In this document: positions 33,883 to 40,349 of the stretch, piece after piece
How positions within the stretch are numbered: position 1 is the first letter of the stretch
Layout of the letters: every line of letters begins with the position of its first letter
Source: an uncultured Muribaculaceae bacterium
GTDB lineage: Bacteria > Bacteroidota > Bacteroidia > Bacteroidales > Muribaculaceae
Direction of reading: 5' to 3'
DNA length: 40,349 bases
NCBI GenBank assembly: GCA_948788915.1
Contig: CAQFOZ010000020.1
Coordinates: 1 to 40,349, forward strand
Translations under genes and position numbers: made by a program
The notes under the pieces: model-generated
What the model was told of the DNA's origin: nothing
The model's input: the letters and a program-made list of their open reading frames with translations, nothing else
Databases searched by the model: none

Positions 33883-35079
33883 TTAAAACTTTGCGCCCTT
33901 TGCTCCTTTGGCCCCTTTTACACCCCCGCCGAGTGAGAATATATTCTGATCATATGTAAATGTCTTGCGGTCTATTTCACGTTTACGTTTGAGTGCCAAT
34001 TGTACCAGACGATCCATCAGCTGCGGGAATGTTATACCGCTTGCTTCCCAAAGATAGAAAGACAGAGAACCGGGAATAGTGTTAATCTCATTTACATATA
34101 TATTATTGTCTTTCTCGTCTATCATCACATCTACACGGCTCACACCATGACAGGACAATACTCTGAATGTCTCTCCCACCATCTTCTGTATCCTCTTGCT
34201 GGTATCTTCGGAAATATCCGCAGGTATACGCTTGTCACTCGCCTGCATTCCGGCTGTTGTCTTGGAGCCTCCCATATACTTGTCTTCATACGACAGAAAA
34301 TCACCTGTCTTGATTGGCTCTTCACACACCGAGCATATATGGTCATCGGCAGTTCCCAGCACGGAGCAGTTGATCTCTTTAAGCTGTTCAATCATATGTT
34401 CGACTATTATACGCTGTGAAAACTTTTCCGCGTTATCAATTGCGTCAAGAAGCTCGTCTCTGTCAGATGCCTTCTTGATGCCAACACTCGAACCAAGATT
34501 TGCGGGCTTTACAATTACCGGATATGTCAGCTTTTCTTCAACACGACCTATAATCGCATCCTTATCAGTAAGCCATTCCTTATCCGTAAACCAGACATAG
34601 TCGACCACCGGAATACCACTTTCCCTCAGTATCATTTTCATGGTGATCTTATCCATACCATTTGCACTCGAAAGAGTGTTACAGCCGGCAAATGGAATAC
34701 CTATCGTTTCAAGGACACCTTCGAAGATTCCATCCTCACCGTTTGTACCATGAAGCACAGGGATAACAACATGAATCTCGGCTACAATAGGATTCCGTTT
34801 GGAGAACATGGTCCCCACGGCTTTATATAGATTATAGTCACCGTATTCAGGACGCATAAACACCTCGTCAGCATTTTCCACGAGTTGTTTCATATCCCTG
34901 TAATTCCTGATCTCCAATAAATTGTCACCGGTATACCAACGTCCCTGCTTTGATATATATACCGGAATTATGTTGTACTTCTCCTTGTCGAAGGCATTTA
35001 TAGCCTGCAAAGCGGAAATAACGGAGATCTCGTGCTCCACAGATCGACCTCCGAAGAATACTGCTACATTCGTTTTCAT
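33883..35079 (-). CDS. ddl: D-alanine-D-alanine ligase family protein with lysine-rich tail
   Basis: This 398-residue ATP-grasp enzyme has VAVFFGGRSVEHEISVISAL, VIPVLHGTNGEDGIFEGVLE, MDKITMKMILRESGIPV, VIVKPANLGSSVGIKKA and YVNEINTIPGSLSFYLWEA. It should join two D-alanines for peptidoglycan; D-Ala-D-Ser or D-Ala-D-Lac activity cannot be ruled out. It is about 60-80 residues longer than common Ddl proteins. Part of the excess is in FLSYEDKYMGGSKTTAGMQA and upstream, and part is a tail SLGGGVKGAKGAKGAKF with three Gly-Ala-Lys repeats. It lies 16 bases upstream of ileS on the same strand. Confidence 0.88.
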   Translation of the reverse strand: MKTNVAVFFGGRSVEHEISVISALQAINAFDKEKYNIIPVYISKQGRWYTGDNLLEIRNYRDMKQLVENADEVFMRPEYGDYNLYKAVGTMFSKRNPIVAEIHVVIPVLHGTNGEDGIFEGVLETIGIPFAGCNTLSSANGMDKITMKMILRESGIPVVDYVWFTDKEWLTDKDAIIGRVEEKLTYPVIVKPANLGSSVGIKKASDRDELLDAIDNAEKFSQRIIVEHMIEQLKEINCSVLGTADDHICSVCEEPIKTGDFLSYEDKYMGGSKTTAGMQASDKRIPADISEDTSKRIQKMVGETFRVLSCHGVSRVDVMIDEKDNNIYVNEINTIPGSLSFYLWEASGITFPQLMDRLVQLALKRKREIDRKTFTYDQNIFSLGGGVKGAKGAKGAKF

Positions 35080-35385
35080 GTTGCAAATTAATTCTTAACT
35101 AATGCATCAAATTATATAAGTCCTAATCAAATATCTGACACATCAAATTCTTCTTTAAATTACAAATTTAACTATTTATTTTGCTTCTGACAAATCCTAT
35201 TGACAAACATACTTACACTTTTTATTATACACTTTTTATTTTCCATGTAAGTGATACTTACTTATGACATGCTCTTCGGTCAGAAGCTTTGACAAAGGAT
35301 ATAATTGTAAGCTATAATACAAGATATCCCCCCGGAGCATGAAAAACGCTTTCGGGGGGAATCAACTTTATTAATTAACTTAAAT
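35080..35385. other. Intergenic region between ddl and the GIY-YIG gene
   Basis: No gene is seen. It holds TAAGTGATACTTA at 35248-35260 (a 5-base inverted repeat), two tandem copies of TACACTTTTTATT at 35214-35226 and 35228-35240, and a GC-rich hairpin listed separately. It probably contains the ddl promoter, which I could not place. Confidence 0.35.
35327..35360. terminator. GC-rich hairpin after the GIY-YIG gene
   Basis: TCCCCCCG (35327-35334) pairs perfectly with CGGGGGGA (35353-35360), and GAGC/GCTT can extend the stem. It lies 26 bases past the stop of the GIY-YIG gene on the minus strand. No T-run follows on either strand, so termination is plausible but not certain. Confidence 0.45.
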
Positions 35386-35955
35386 TTAAACAATCTTATT
35401 AGCGAAAGGGAACTTACCGTTATTATTTGATTTAAAACCTATAATAAGTTGCTTTTCCATATCAACAGGTTCTGCACCGGGAGTTGACATCCATGCTACA
35501 ATAAGATTTTCCGCATCTTTAATCTGCCAGATGGAACGGCCTCCCCTGTGAGGCACATTATTGACCTTTATTTTCTTGTATTGACATTCTATCAGTTTTT
35601 TATAATATCTGATGTATTCATTGATTCTTCGTTTAAGGTTGTCCCCTTTCCCCATATAAAGGATAGCTGTTTCAGGAATCCATGATTTTTCTAAGTCCCC
35701 AATACCATACATCAGTTTGTGGGGTTTTATTTCTCCTGTTTCCTTATCTTTTTTTTCATAACAGATACCATAATCCCATATAGTGAATTCAGGACTTGAA
35801 AAATCTGGCCGAAGTATCATATACACTCCTCCATTTTCAGGAATGCAACACTTATTGATTCCATCCAGCATAGATTTCACTGTGCACCGTCCCTCTGCAT
35901 TGAAACCGAGAGCTTCCATTTCTATTCTCGCCTGTACTGAAATATTTTCTTCCAT
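35386..35955 (-). CDS. GIY-YIG-like nuclease-fold protein
   Basis: This 189-residue protein has GGVYMILRPDF, then after an insert of about 60 residues ILYMGKGDNLKRRINEY, which together form the GIY...YIG strands with the conserved Arg. IWQIKDAENLIVAWM and VDMEKQLIIGFKSNN supply the helix with the catalytic-type Glu, and GKFPFAN the terminal Asn seen in related proteins. The core appears intact in R, E and N, so nuclease activity is possible. It has no DNA-binding domain or signal peptide. It is the last gene of a three-gene set with a WYL regulator and a membrane protein. Confidence 0.7.
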   Translation of the reverse strand: MEENISVQARIEMEALGFNAEGRCTVKSMLDGINKCCIPENGGVYMILRPDFSSPEFTIWDYGICYEKKDKETGEIKPHKLMYGIGDLEKSWIPETAILYMGKGDNLKRRINEYIRYYKKLIECQYKKIKVNNVPHRGGRSIWQIKDAENLIVAWMSTPGAEPVDMEKQLIIGFKSNNNGKFPFANKIV

Positions 35956-35978
35956 GACTAATTGTTTTATTAAATTGT

Positions 35979-36413
35979 TTACATGCTTTTGGAAACTTCA
36001 TCAATGATAATTACACCATTTTCATAGTCATTATGATACTTGTCATAATAATCATCAAAGTATTCTATTTTCTTATTTTGGATTCTTTCCGCCTCTGCCT
36101 GTTCTTTAGCACAGTCCGCAACTAACTTAATGGGCATAATTACATAAATCCCAATAAAAATAAGCGTATTCCACAGTACACCATATTTTACACCCCACGG
36201 ATAATAACTCTCGTCATCACCTCCCATCTTCTCACCGTATTTGATATATCTGTATAGACAATAAAAATAATATAATGGCCACAAAAAACCACATAATATC
36301 CACAATATTGTCCAGCCTATGACTCCTATATACATTAATAGCTGTACTATCCGGAATTCAAATGAAGTGCCGGGTGATATTTGTGTAATACCGAATACTT
36401 TCTGAACAATCAT
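35979..36413 (-). CDS. Two-helix membrane protein of unknown function
   Basis: This 144-residue protein has hydrophobic segments at about residues 22-55 and 76-98, then a cytoplasmic-type charged tail rich in Asp, Glu and Tyr (KIEYFDDYYDKYHNDYENGV). WPLYYFYCLYRYIKYG recalls small superinfection-immunity or phage-shock type membrane proteins, but I cannot assign a family. It starts 58 bases after the WYL gene, with the 24-bp palindrome at 36443-36466 just before it, and ends 23 bases before the GIY-YIG gene. Confidence 0.7.
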   Translation of the reverse strand: MIVQKVFGITQISPGTSFEFRIVQLLMYIGVIGWTILWILCGFLWPLYYFYCLYRYIKYGEKMGGDDESYYPWGVKYGVLWNTLIFIGIYVIMPIKLVADCAKEQAEAERIQNKKIEYFDDYYDKYHNDYENGVIIIDEVSKSM

Positions 36414-36442
36414 AATAAATGATATTAAAGATTCCGAATAAA

Positions 36443-36466
36443 TAAGTGTTCAAATTTGAATACTTA
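36443..36466. promoter_or_regulatory. 24-bp near-perfect palindrome, candidate operator
   Basis: TAAGTGTTCAAA at 36443-36454 faces TTTGAATACTTA at 36455-36466, symmetric except for one base pair. It lies between the WYL gene and the membrane protein gene, 29 bases upstream of the latter. The size and symmetry fit a dimeric repressor site. A variant of one half recurs at 27219 and 38541. Confidence 0.55.
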
Positions 36467-36471
36467 CTTAT

Positions 36472-37383
36472 CTATTTATTCCTTTCAAATGCTTTGCTGT
36501 ATATTTCAGCAATTCTTTCACGCAGATGCAAAGGTTTTATCACGGTAAGGGATCCACTCCTTGATAAAAGTGCCATTACAAAATCATTGGTAATACGGAG
36601 ATTTAAACGTATGCGAAACTCTGTGTCATCATCATTCAGAATTTGCTGTGACCAATGAAGTGGGTTTGATTTCAGAAAAGATCCGTCTAGCGGAGAGTAT
36701 TTCAATTCAATCTCCTCTACAGGCATATCTGGATCATCCCAGATCCCATAACAATCGCGGAATAACTTCGTACAGTCTATGTCCTCATCTCTTTTAAAGG
36801 TTCTTCCCGTTGAATATAACTTTGATATTCTGTCAATTCCGAATAATTTCAATTTATCATCCTCATCCACAGCTGCAAGGTACCACAGACTTTGGGACTC
36901 TTTTAGAAAATACGGTTTGACCTGTTTATGGATAACCTTATTATTGTTTCTGACTAAAGTATAATCAAATCTTATAATTTCTTTACCCTTGATTAAATCA
37001 AGCAAGTCGAACAAGATCGGATACCCCTTTGGACGATGATGTTCAGGTATTATATAGCCCATTGATTCAAAATCTGAACTAATAGAAGTAAGCATATCAA
37101 AATCTTTCAACAGCACCTCATATCTCTCGTCTGCCTTTTTATCCCACTCATCTATATAATACCCTACGCCCCTTCTGTTACGAATCCTGATTCTGAATAT
37201 TTCTTCTATATCCTTTATATCTCTTTGCAGACTACGTTCAGACAGCCCCGGTGGATAGCCTCTACTCGACATCTGGTAATCGAGAAACCGAAGCAATTCC
37301 TTTGCCGGGATCCCACTACTTAAACCATTGAGTTTGGTAACAATTAATATATAGCGCATTATGCGCCCCATGTTCTGATTCAT
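36472..37383 (-). CDS. WYL-domain transcriptional regulator
   Basis: This 303-residue protein has an N-terminal winged helix-turn-helix (residues about 5-75, with LSERSLQRDIKDIEEIFRI), a WYL domain (about 125-205, with SLWYLAAVDEDDKLKLFGID), and a C-terminal WCX domain (about 220-300). Such regulators respond to ligands and often control phage-defence genes (BrxR/CapW type). It heads a three-gene minus-strand set. A TACCTTTG box at 37395-37388 ends four bases before the ATG, so the transcript may be leaderless, or translation may begin at Met5 or Met9. A short inverted repeat at 37407-37421 could be its own operator. Confidence 0.88.
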   Translation of the reverse strand: MNQNMGRIMRYILIVTKLNGLSSGIPAKELLRFLDYQMSSRGYPPGLSERSLQRDIKDIEEIFRIRIRNRRGVGYYIDEWDKKADERYEVLLKDFDMLTSISSDFESMGYIIPEHHRPKGYPILFDLLDLIKGKEIIRFDYTLVRNNNKVIHKQVKPYFLKESQSLWYLAAVDEDDKLKLFGIDRISKLYSTGRTFKRDEDIDCTKLFRDCYGIWDDPDMPVEEIELKYSPLDGSFLKSNPLHWSQQILNDDDTEFRIRLNLRITNDFVMALLSRSGSLTVIKPLHLRERIAEIYSKAFERNK

Positions 37384-37387
37384 GGCG

Positions 37388-37421
37388 CAAAGGTAACATT
37401 CAAAAGCGACAATATGTGTCG
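37388..37421 (-). promoter_or_regulatory. WYL gene -7 box and inverted repeat
   Basis: TACCTTTG (37395-37388 on the minus strand) fits the -7 consensus. CGACA at 37407-37411 and TGTCG at 37417-37421 form an inverted repeat with a 5-base gap just upstream, a plausible autoregulatory site. Confidence 0.4.
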
Positions 37422-37505
37422 GCCTCAGAATAAATTCAGTTTTTTATCGAAAAAAAAATTAAAGAAATCGGTCAGTTTTATTTTCGTAGAATCTCGGGTG
37501 TGTTT

Positions 37506-38450
37506 TTATTTCGAAAAAGGAATGGCAATGACACTGACTCTTATGTTCTTGCCGAATTTATCTTTTAGTCTTGTTTCAATTTCGCAAGAGATACTGTACT
37601 CTTCTTCTACTGTCATTTTTCCATCCACACCGACCTCCGCATCGAAGATTAAAAACGGCCCGCTCTTACGAGTACGAAGCATCTTGATATCCCTGACACT
37701 TTCTACACTTTTCATAATACCGTAAGCATCTTCGTAATCATGCTTGGAAACAGACCCTTCCATAAGCTCCCGAAACGCCGGGAAAAATAGTCTACACGCA
37801 GGAATAAGAATGAATATTACTATCACCAGGGATGCACATGGATCAAGCACTCGCCATTCCTCTCCAAGAAAATGAGCAAAAGAAACCCCTATCAATGTTG
37901 TGACGGATGCCAGCGCGTCACTTCTGTGATGCCATCCGGCTGATACAAGAGCATTACAACGGGTCTGTTTCCCGGCAGACCGATAGAACCGGAACAAGAA
38001 CTCCTTTGAAAATATCGCTACCACTATTGCCACAAGAGTCCATCCGTCAGGACGAGGCAACACCTCTCCTGCAATATAGTCTCTGATGGATTCTATCCCT
38101 TCTACAGCGATAAATACTGACACAGTCAGTAATATTCCGGACACAAGCATGGATGCGAATGTCTCAAACTTTCCATATCCATATGAGAAATGCTTGGTAG
38201 GCTTGCGAAATGATATACCCACAAAAGCAAGCATAATAATATCCGTGCCGACATCTCCGATCGAATGGAAACCATCCGCGACAAGAGCCTCACTATGGCC
38301 TACAAAACCGAAAGTAAGCTTCAATATCATCAGAAACAAATTCACGGCACAACCGATTACGACTACTCTGCGAATATGCTTCGCTTCTTTCAATCCATGT
38401 AAATCCATCAATCCTGCAAGATTGATCTGATGTGCGTGATTAGCTCCCAT
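37506..38450 (-). CDS. Cation diffusion facilitator (CDF) metal exporter
   Basis: I start at the ATG at 38450 (MGANHAHQINLAGLMDLHGL), giving 314 residues; the open frame continues to a TTG at 38516, which lies inside an inverted repeat and is unlikely. Met at 38408 (MDLHGLKEAK) is a further option. The protein has six helices, with metal-site motifs DGFHSIGDVGTD in helix 2 and AGWHHRSDALAS in helix 5, and a C-terminal cytoplasmic domain (about 225-314). It exports a divalent metal such as Zn, Fe or Mn in exchange for protons. The His-Asp-type sites suggest Zn/Cd/Fe, but the metal is uncertain. Confidence 0.9.
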   Translation of the reverse strand: MGANHAHQINLAGLMDLHGLKEAKHIRRVVVIGCAVNLFLMILKLTFGFVGHSEALVADGFHSIGDVGTDIIMLAFVGISFRKPTKHFSYGYGKFETFASMLVSGILLTVSVFIAVEGIESIRDYIAGEVLPRPDGWTLVAIVVAIFSKEFLFRFYRSAGKQTRCNALVSAGWHHRSDALASVTTLIGVSFAHFLGEEWRVLDPCASLVIVIFILIPACRLFFPAFRELMEGSVSKHDYEDAYGIMKSVESVRDIKMLRTRKSGPFLIFDAEVGVDGKMTVEEEYSISCEIETRLKDKFGKNIRVSVIAIPFSK

Positions 38451-38503
38451 CTGATGCCCTGGTAAACGTTTTAGAAACTGGTTAAATACTATGTTTTCAA
38501 GTA

Positions 38504-38557
38504 CAAATTTAATCAAATTTGTCTACACTTCATAATATAGTAAGTGTTCAAATTTAA
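38504..38557. promoter_or_regulatory. Two A+T-rich elements upstream of the CDF gene
   Basis: CAAATTT (38504-38510), a 4-base spacer and AAATTTG (38515-38521) form a perfect inverted repeat. TAAGTGTTCAAATTTAA lies at 38541-38557. The first element shares 16 bases (CAAATTTAATCAAATT) with the umuC/cdsA repeat at 16679, and the second matches half of the palindrome at 36443. Both are candidate regulator sites or promoter boxes. Confidence 0.45.
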
Positions 38558-38594
38558 TTTATACATACTTATAACAAGTTTGCCTAAAACTTGA

Positions 38595-39896
38595 TTACCG
38601 CCCGCCAAAACGCAAGAACGAATGCCCGAACCGTTCGACAGCCTCCCTTTCCAGTTCCTCCCTGAACTGCGGTGCCGCTATGGATATCATTAGTTTTGCC
38701 CGTTCGGCAAGATTCTTGCCTCTCAAATTCACCGCACCATATTCTGTTACAATATAGTTCGTCTGGAAACGTGTGGTAACAACCCCGGCACCTTCTGTCA
38801 GCACGGGCTTTATCTTGTTTACACCCTTGTTTGTTGTCGACAACATGGCGAGAAATGAAAGGCCACCCTCGCTTTTGGATGATCCGTATACGAAATCATG
38901 CTGTCCCCCTACTCCTGAAAAAATCTTCTTGCCTATGGAATCTGCACACACCTGGCCGGTCAAATCAATCTCCAAACATGAGTTTATAGACATGACTTTG
39001 GGATTTTGTGCTATTACAAACGGGTTGTTTGTCCATGCAACATCCTTAAATACCACATCATCATTCCCGTCAAGATAATCATAGAGCCTTCTTGACCCCA
39101 AAGCCAGCGAGGCCACAGATTTGTCGGGAAGAATTTTCTTCTGCGAATTATCTATGATTCCTTTCTCAAGAAGAGGAAGCACTCCGTCTGTCATTGCCTC
39201 CGTATGTAGTCCGAGATGACGATGATTCTCCAGAGCCCTGATCACGGCATTGGGAATCCCCCCTACTCCAATCTGTAGTGTCGCACCATCCGGAATAAGC
39301 TCGGCTATATAATTGCCTATGCGTATCTCCTGTTCTGTGGGCACCGCTGTAGGCACCTCGACCAAAGGCTCATCCACATATACAGCCGCCGCAAGTTTAT
39401 CCATCTCAATGACCGCATCTCCCGGTGTGAATGGGACATGCGGATTGATCTGTGCAATAACTCTGTCGGCACATTCGACAGCTGCCGTTGCAAGATCAGC
39501 CGAAACTCCGAAACTGACCTCCCCCCTTTCATTCGGCATCGAACAGTTGATAAGAGCGACATCCACCCGACAGGTTCCATCCCGGAACAGATCCGGCACC
39601 TCTCCCAAAAAACGCGGGGTCATAGAGCCATACCCGTCAGCTATCCATTCCCGGAAAGCATTCGAAACAAAAAAGGAATCTATAAGAAATGTGTCCTTGA
39701 ATCTTTCCTGACACAGTGGAGAGGGGCGTCTGGCCACGGCAAAACCGGAATATACCGTTACATCTCTCAACTCCGCGCCTCGCTCGGCAAGCGCCTCTAC
39801 AAGTGCCTCCGGCAACGATGTGCTGCCCTGTATGTACACGTGGTCACCACTCTCTATAAGTTTTACCGCTTCCTGTGCGGAAATATAATCTATCAT
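38595..39896 (-). CDS. Acetyl-CoA hydrolase/CoA-transferase family protein
   Basis: This 433-residue protein begins MIDYISAQEAVKLIESGDHV. It contains GSTSLPEALVEALAERG, LQIGVGGIPNAVIRALENH, the catalytic glutamate in LHTEAMTDG (Glu233), and FVYGSSKSEGGLSFLAML near residue 335. It transfers CoA between acetyl-CoA and another acid (such as succinate, butyrate or 4-hydroxybutyrate) or hydrolyses acetyl-CoA, usually in fermentative acid production. The acceptor cannot be read. Its ATG abuts the stop codon of the upstream aminotransferase with no gap. Confidence 0.92.
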   Translation of the reverse strand: MIDYISAQEAVKLIESGDHVYIQGSTSLPEALVEALAERGAELRDVTVYSGFAVARRPSPLCQERFKDTFLIDSFFVSNAFREWIADGYGSMTPRFLGEVPDLFRDGTCRVDVALINCSMPNERGEVSFGVSADLATAAVECADRVIAQINPHVPFTPGDAVIEMDKLAAAVYVDEPLVEVPTAVPTEQEIRIGNYIAELIPDGATLQIGVGGIPNAVIRALENHRHLGLHTEAMTDGVLPLLEKGIIDNSQKKILPDKSVASLALGSRRLYDYLDGNDDVVFKDVAWTNNPFVIAQNPKVMSINSCLEIDLTGQVCADSIGKKIFSGVGGQHDFVYGSSKSEGGLSFLAMLSTTNKGVNKIKPVLTEGAGVVTTRFQTNYIVTEYGAVNLRGKNLAERAKLMISIAAPQFREELEREAVERFGHSFLRFGGR

Positions 39897-40349
39897 TTAA
39901 TTGGGATTTGTCTTTGGGTGATCTATATTGAATCTATGCAAATAACGGTCGAGCAATTCATAACTCTCTTCATCCGGAATCATTGATACGCATACCCGCA
40001 CACCCGGCTGCTGGCTGCCACATGATTTCAGTGATATCGAAGCAACACCATATTTAATCAGCTCCTGAAGAAGTTTATGTGAATCAAGACCGTCGTAACC
40101 CGCCGTAAAGAAGAATCCGTCACCTATCGGTTTATCCACATCCACATCATAAACTATATTAAACCCGTTTTTCAGAAATATATCCTTCACGCGCGCGGCC
40201 TTTTTCATATATTCTCTGCAATGGTCCACAAATTTCAATTCCCCTTTTGCAGCGGCCTCAAGCATTTCGGACATTGCTATCTGGGCACTGTGAGATGTTC
40301 CCGACGAGCAACAATAAAGCACTCCATAAATGTCGGCGTCTCCGAATTT
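39897..40349 (-). CDS. Class I/II aminotransferase, C-terminal part (cut by window edge)
   Basis: The minus strand is open from the right edge (KFGDADIYGVLYCCSSGTSH) to a TAA at 39897, giving 151 codons of the C-terminal region. SGTSHSAQIAM, FKNG-type FLKNGFNIVYDVD, GFFFTAGY and PGVRVCVSMIPDE are typical of the small domain of fold-type I PLP aminotransferases. The lysine that binds PLP would lie beyond the window. It is translated directly ahead of the CoA-transferase gene, which suggests a shared fermentative amino-acid pathway. Confidence 0.8.
   Translation of the reverse strand, partial: KFGDADIYGVLYCCSSGTSHSAQIAMSEMLEAAAKGELKFVDHCREYMKKAARVKDIFLKNGFNIVYDVDVDKPIGDGFFFTAGYDGLDSHKLLQELIKYGVASISLKSCGSQQPGVRVCVSMIPDEESYELLDRYLHRFNIDHPKTNPN

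Noticed and set aside
38451..38516. N-terminal extension of the CDF protein to a TTG at 38516
   Set aside because: The extension runs through a perfect A+T-rich inverted repeat that looks regulatory; the ATG at 38450 gives a normal CDF length.
1..40349. CRISPR arrays, tRNA or rRNA genes, and a classic SusC/SusD locus
   Set aside because: I looked for regular spaced repeats, tRNA-like cloverleaf ends, rRNA-like conserved stretches and TonB/SusD proteins, and found none.

Overview
The window looks like chromosomal DNA from a gut-type member of the Bacteroidales (Bacteroidaceae, Muribaculaceae or close relatives). This rests on families typical of that order (DUF4296, DUF5686, DUF4250, PorT-like barrels, serine-type sulfatases, a secreted GH31 enzyme), on several promoters of the Bacteroides type (TTTG, about 20 bases, TAnnTTTG), and on A+T-rich intergenic DNA. 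I see no rRNA, tRNA, CRISPR array, intact insertion sequence or SusC/SusD pair.

Positions 1-8400. An AraC-family regulator gene runs off the left edge. Next to it lies a decayed flavodoxin remnant on the other strand. A five-gene minus-strand run follows, transcribed from about 8,360 down to 840: serine-type sulfatase, outer-membrane beta-barrel, GH31 alpha-glycosidase, PQQ-like beta-propeller and EEP-family phosphatase/nuclease. All five start with export signals, so this reads as an envelope machine for sulfated glycans. A canonical promoter precedes the sulfatase, and two hairpins flank the GH31/propeller junction.

Positions 8400-16700. Here are a cysteine-free thioredoxin-fold protein, a compact six-helix FNT channel, a CsbD-like protein and a second sulfatase. 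That sulfatase sits directly behind the proline operon proC-proB-proA, linked to it by a 12-codon mini-ORF. GDP-fucose synthase and a solitary umuC follow.

Positions 16700-27900. These hold cdsA, a PorT-like barrel, a protein with four LysM domains fused to a periplasmic-binding fold, an OPA-family transporter, and a minus-strand run of sugar 3,4-ketoisomerase, DegT aminotransferase, DUF4250, CYTH and DUF5686 genes. A histidine-rich secreted protein ends the block.

Positions 27900-40349. These hold a C_GCAxxG_C_C protein, an ileS-lspA-DUF4296 cluster, a long D-Ala-D-Ala ligase with a lysine-rich tail, a three-gene cassette (WYL regulator, membrane protein, GIY-YIG-like protein), a CDF cation exporter, and an acetyl-CoA hydrolase/transferase joined to a truncated aminotransferase. 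The WYL cassette is the best candidate for an undescribed system, with the 24-bp palindrome inside it. Related A+T-rich inverted repeats also occur upstream of the CDF gene, between umuC and cdsA, and upstream of the histidine-rich gene. All functions are inferred from reading the sequence; no database search was run.
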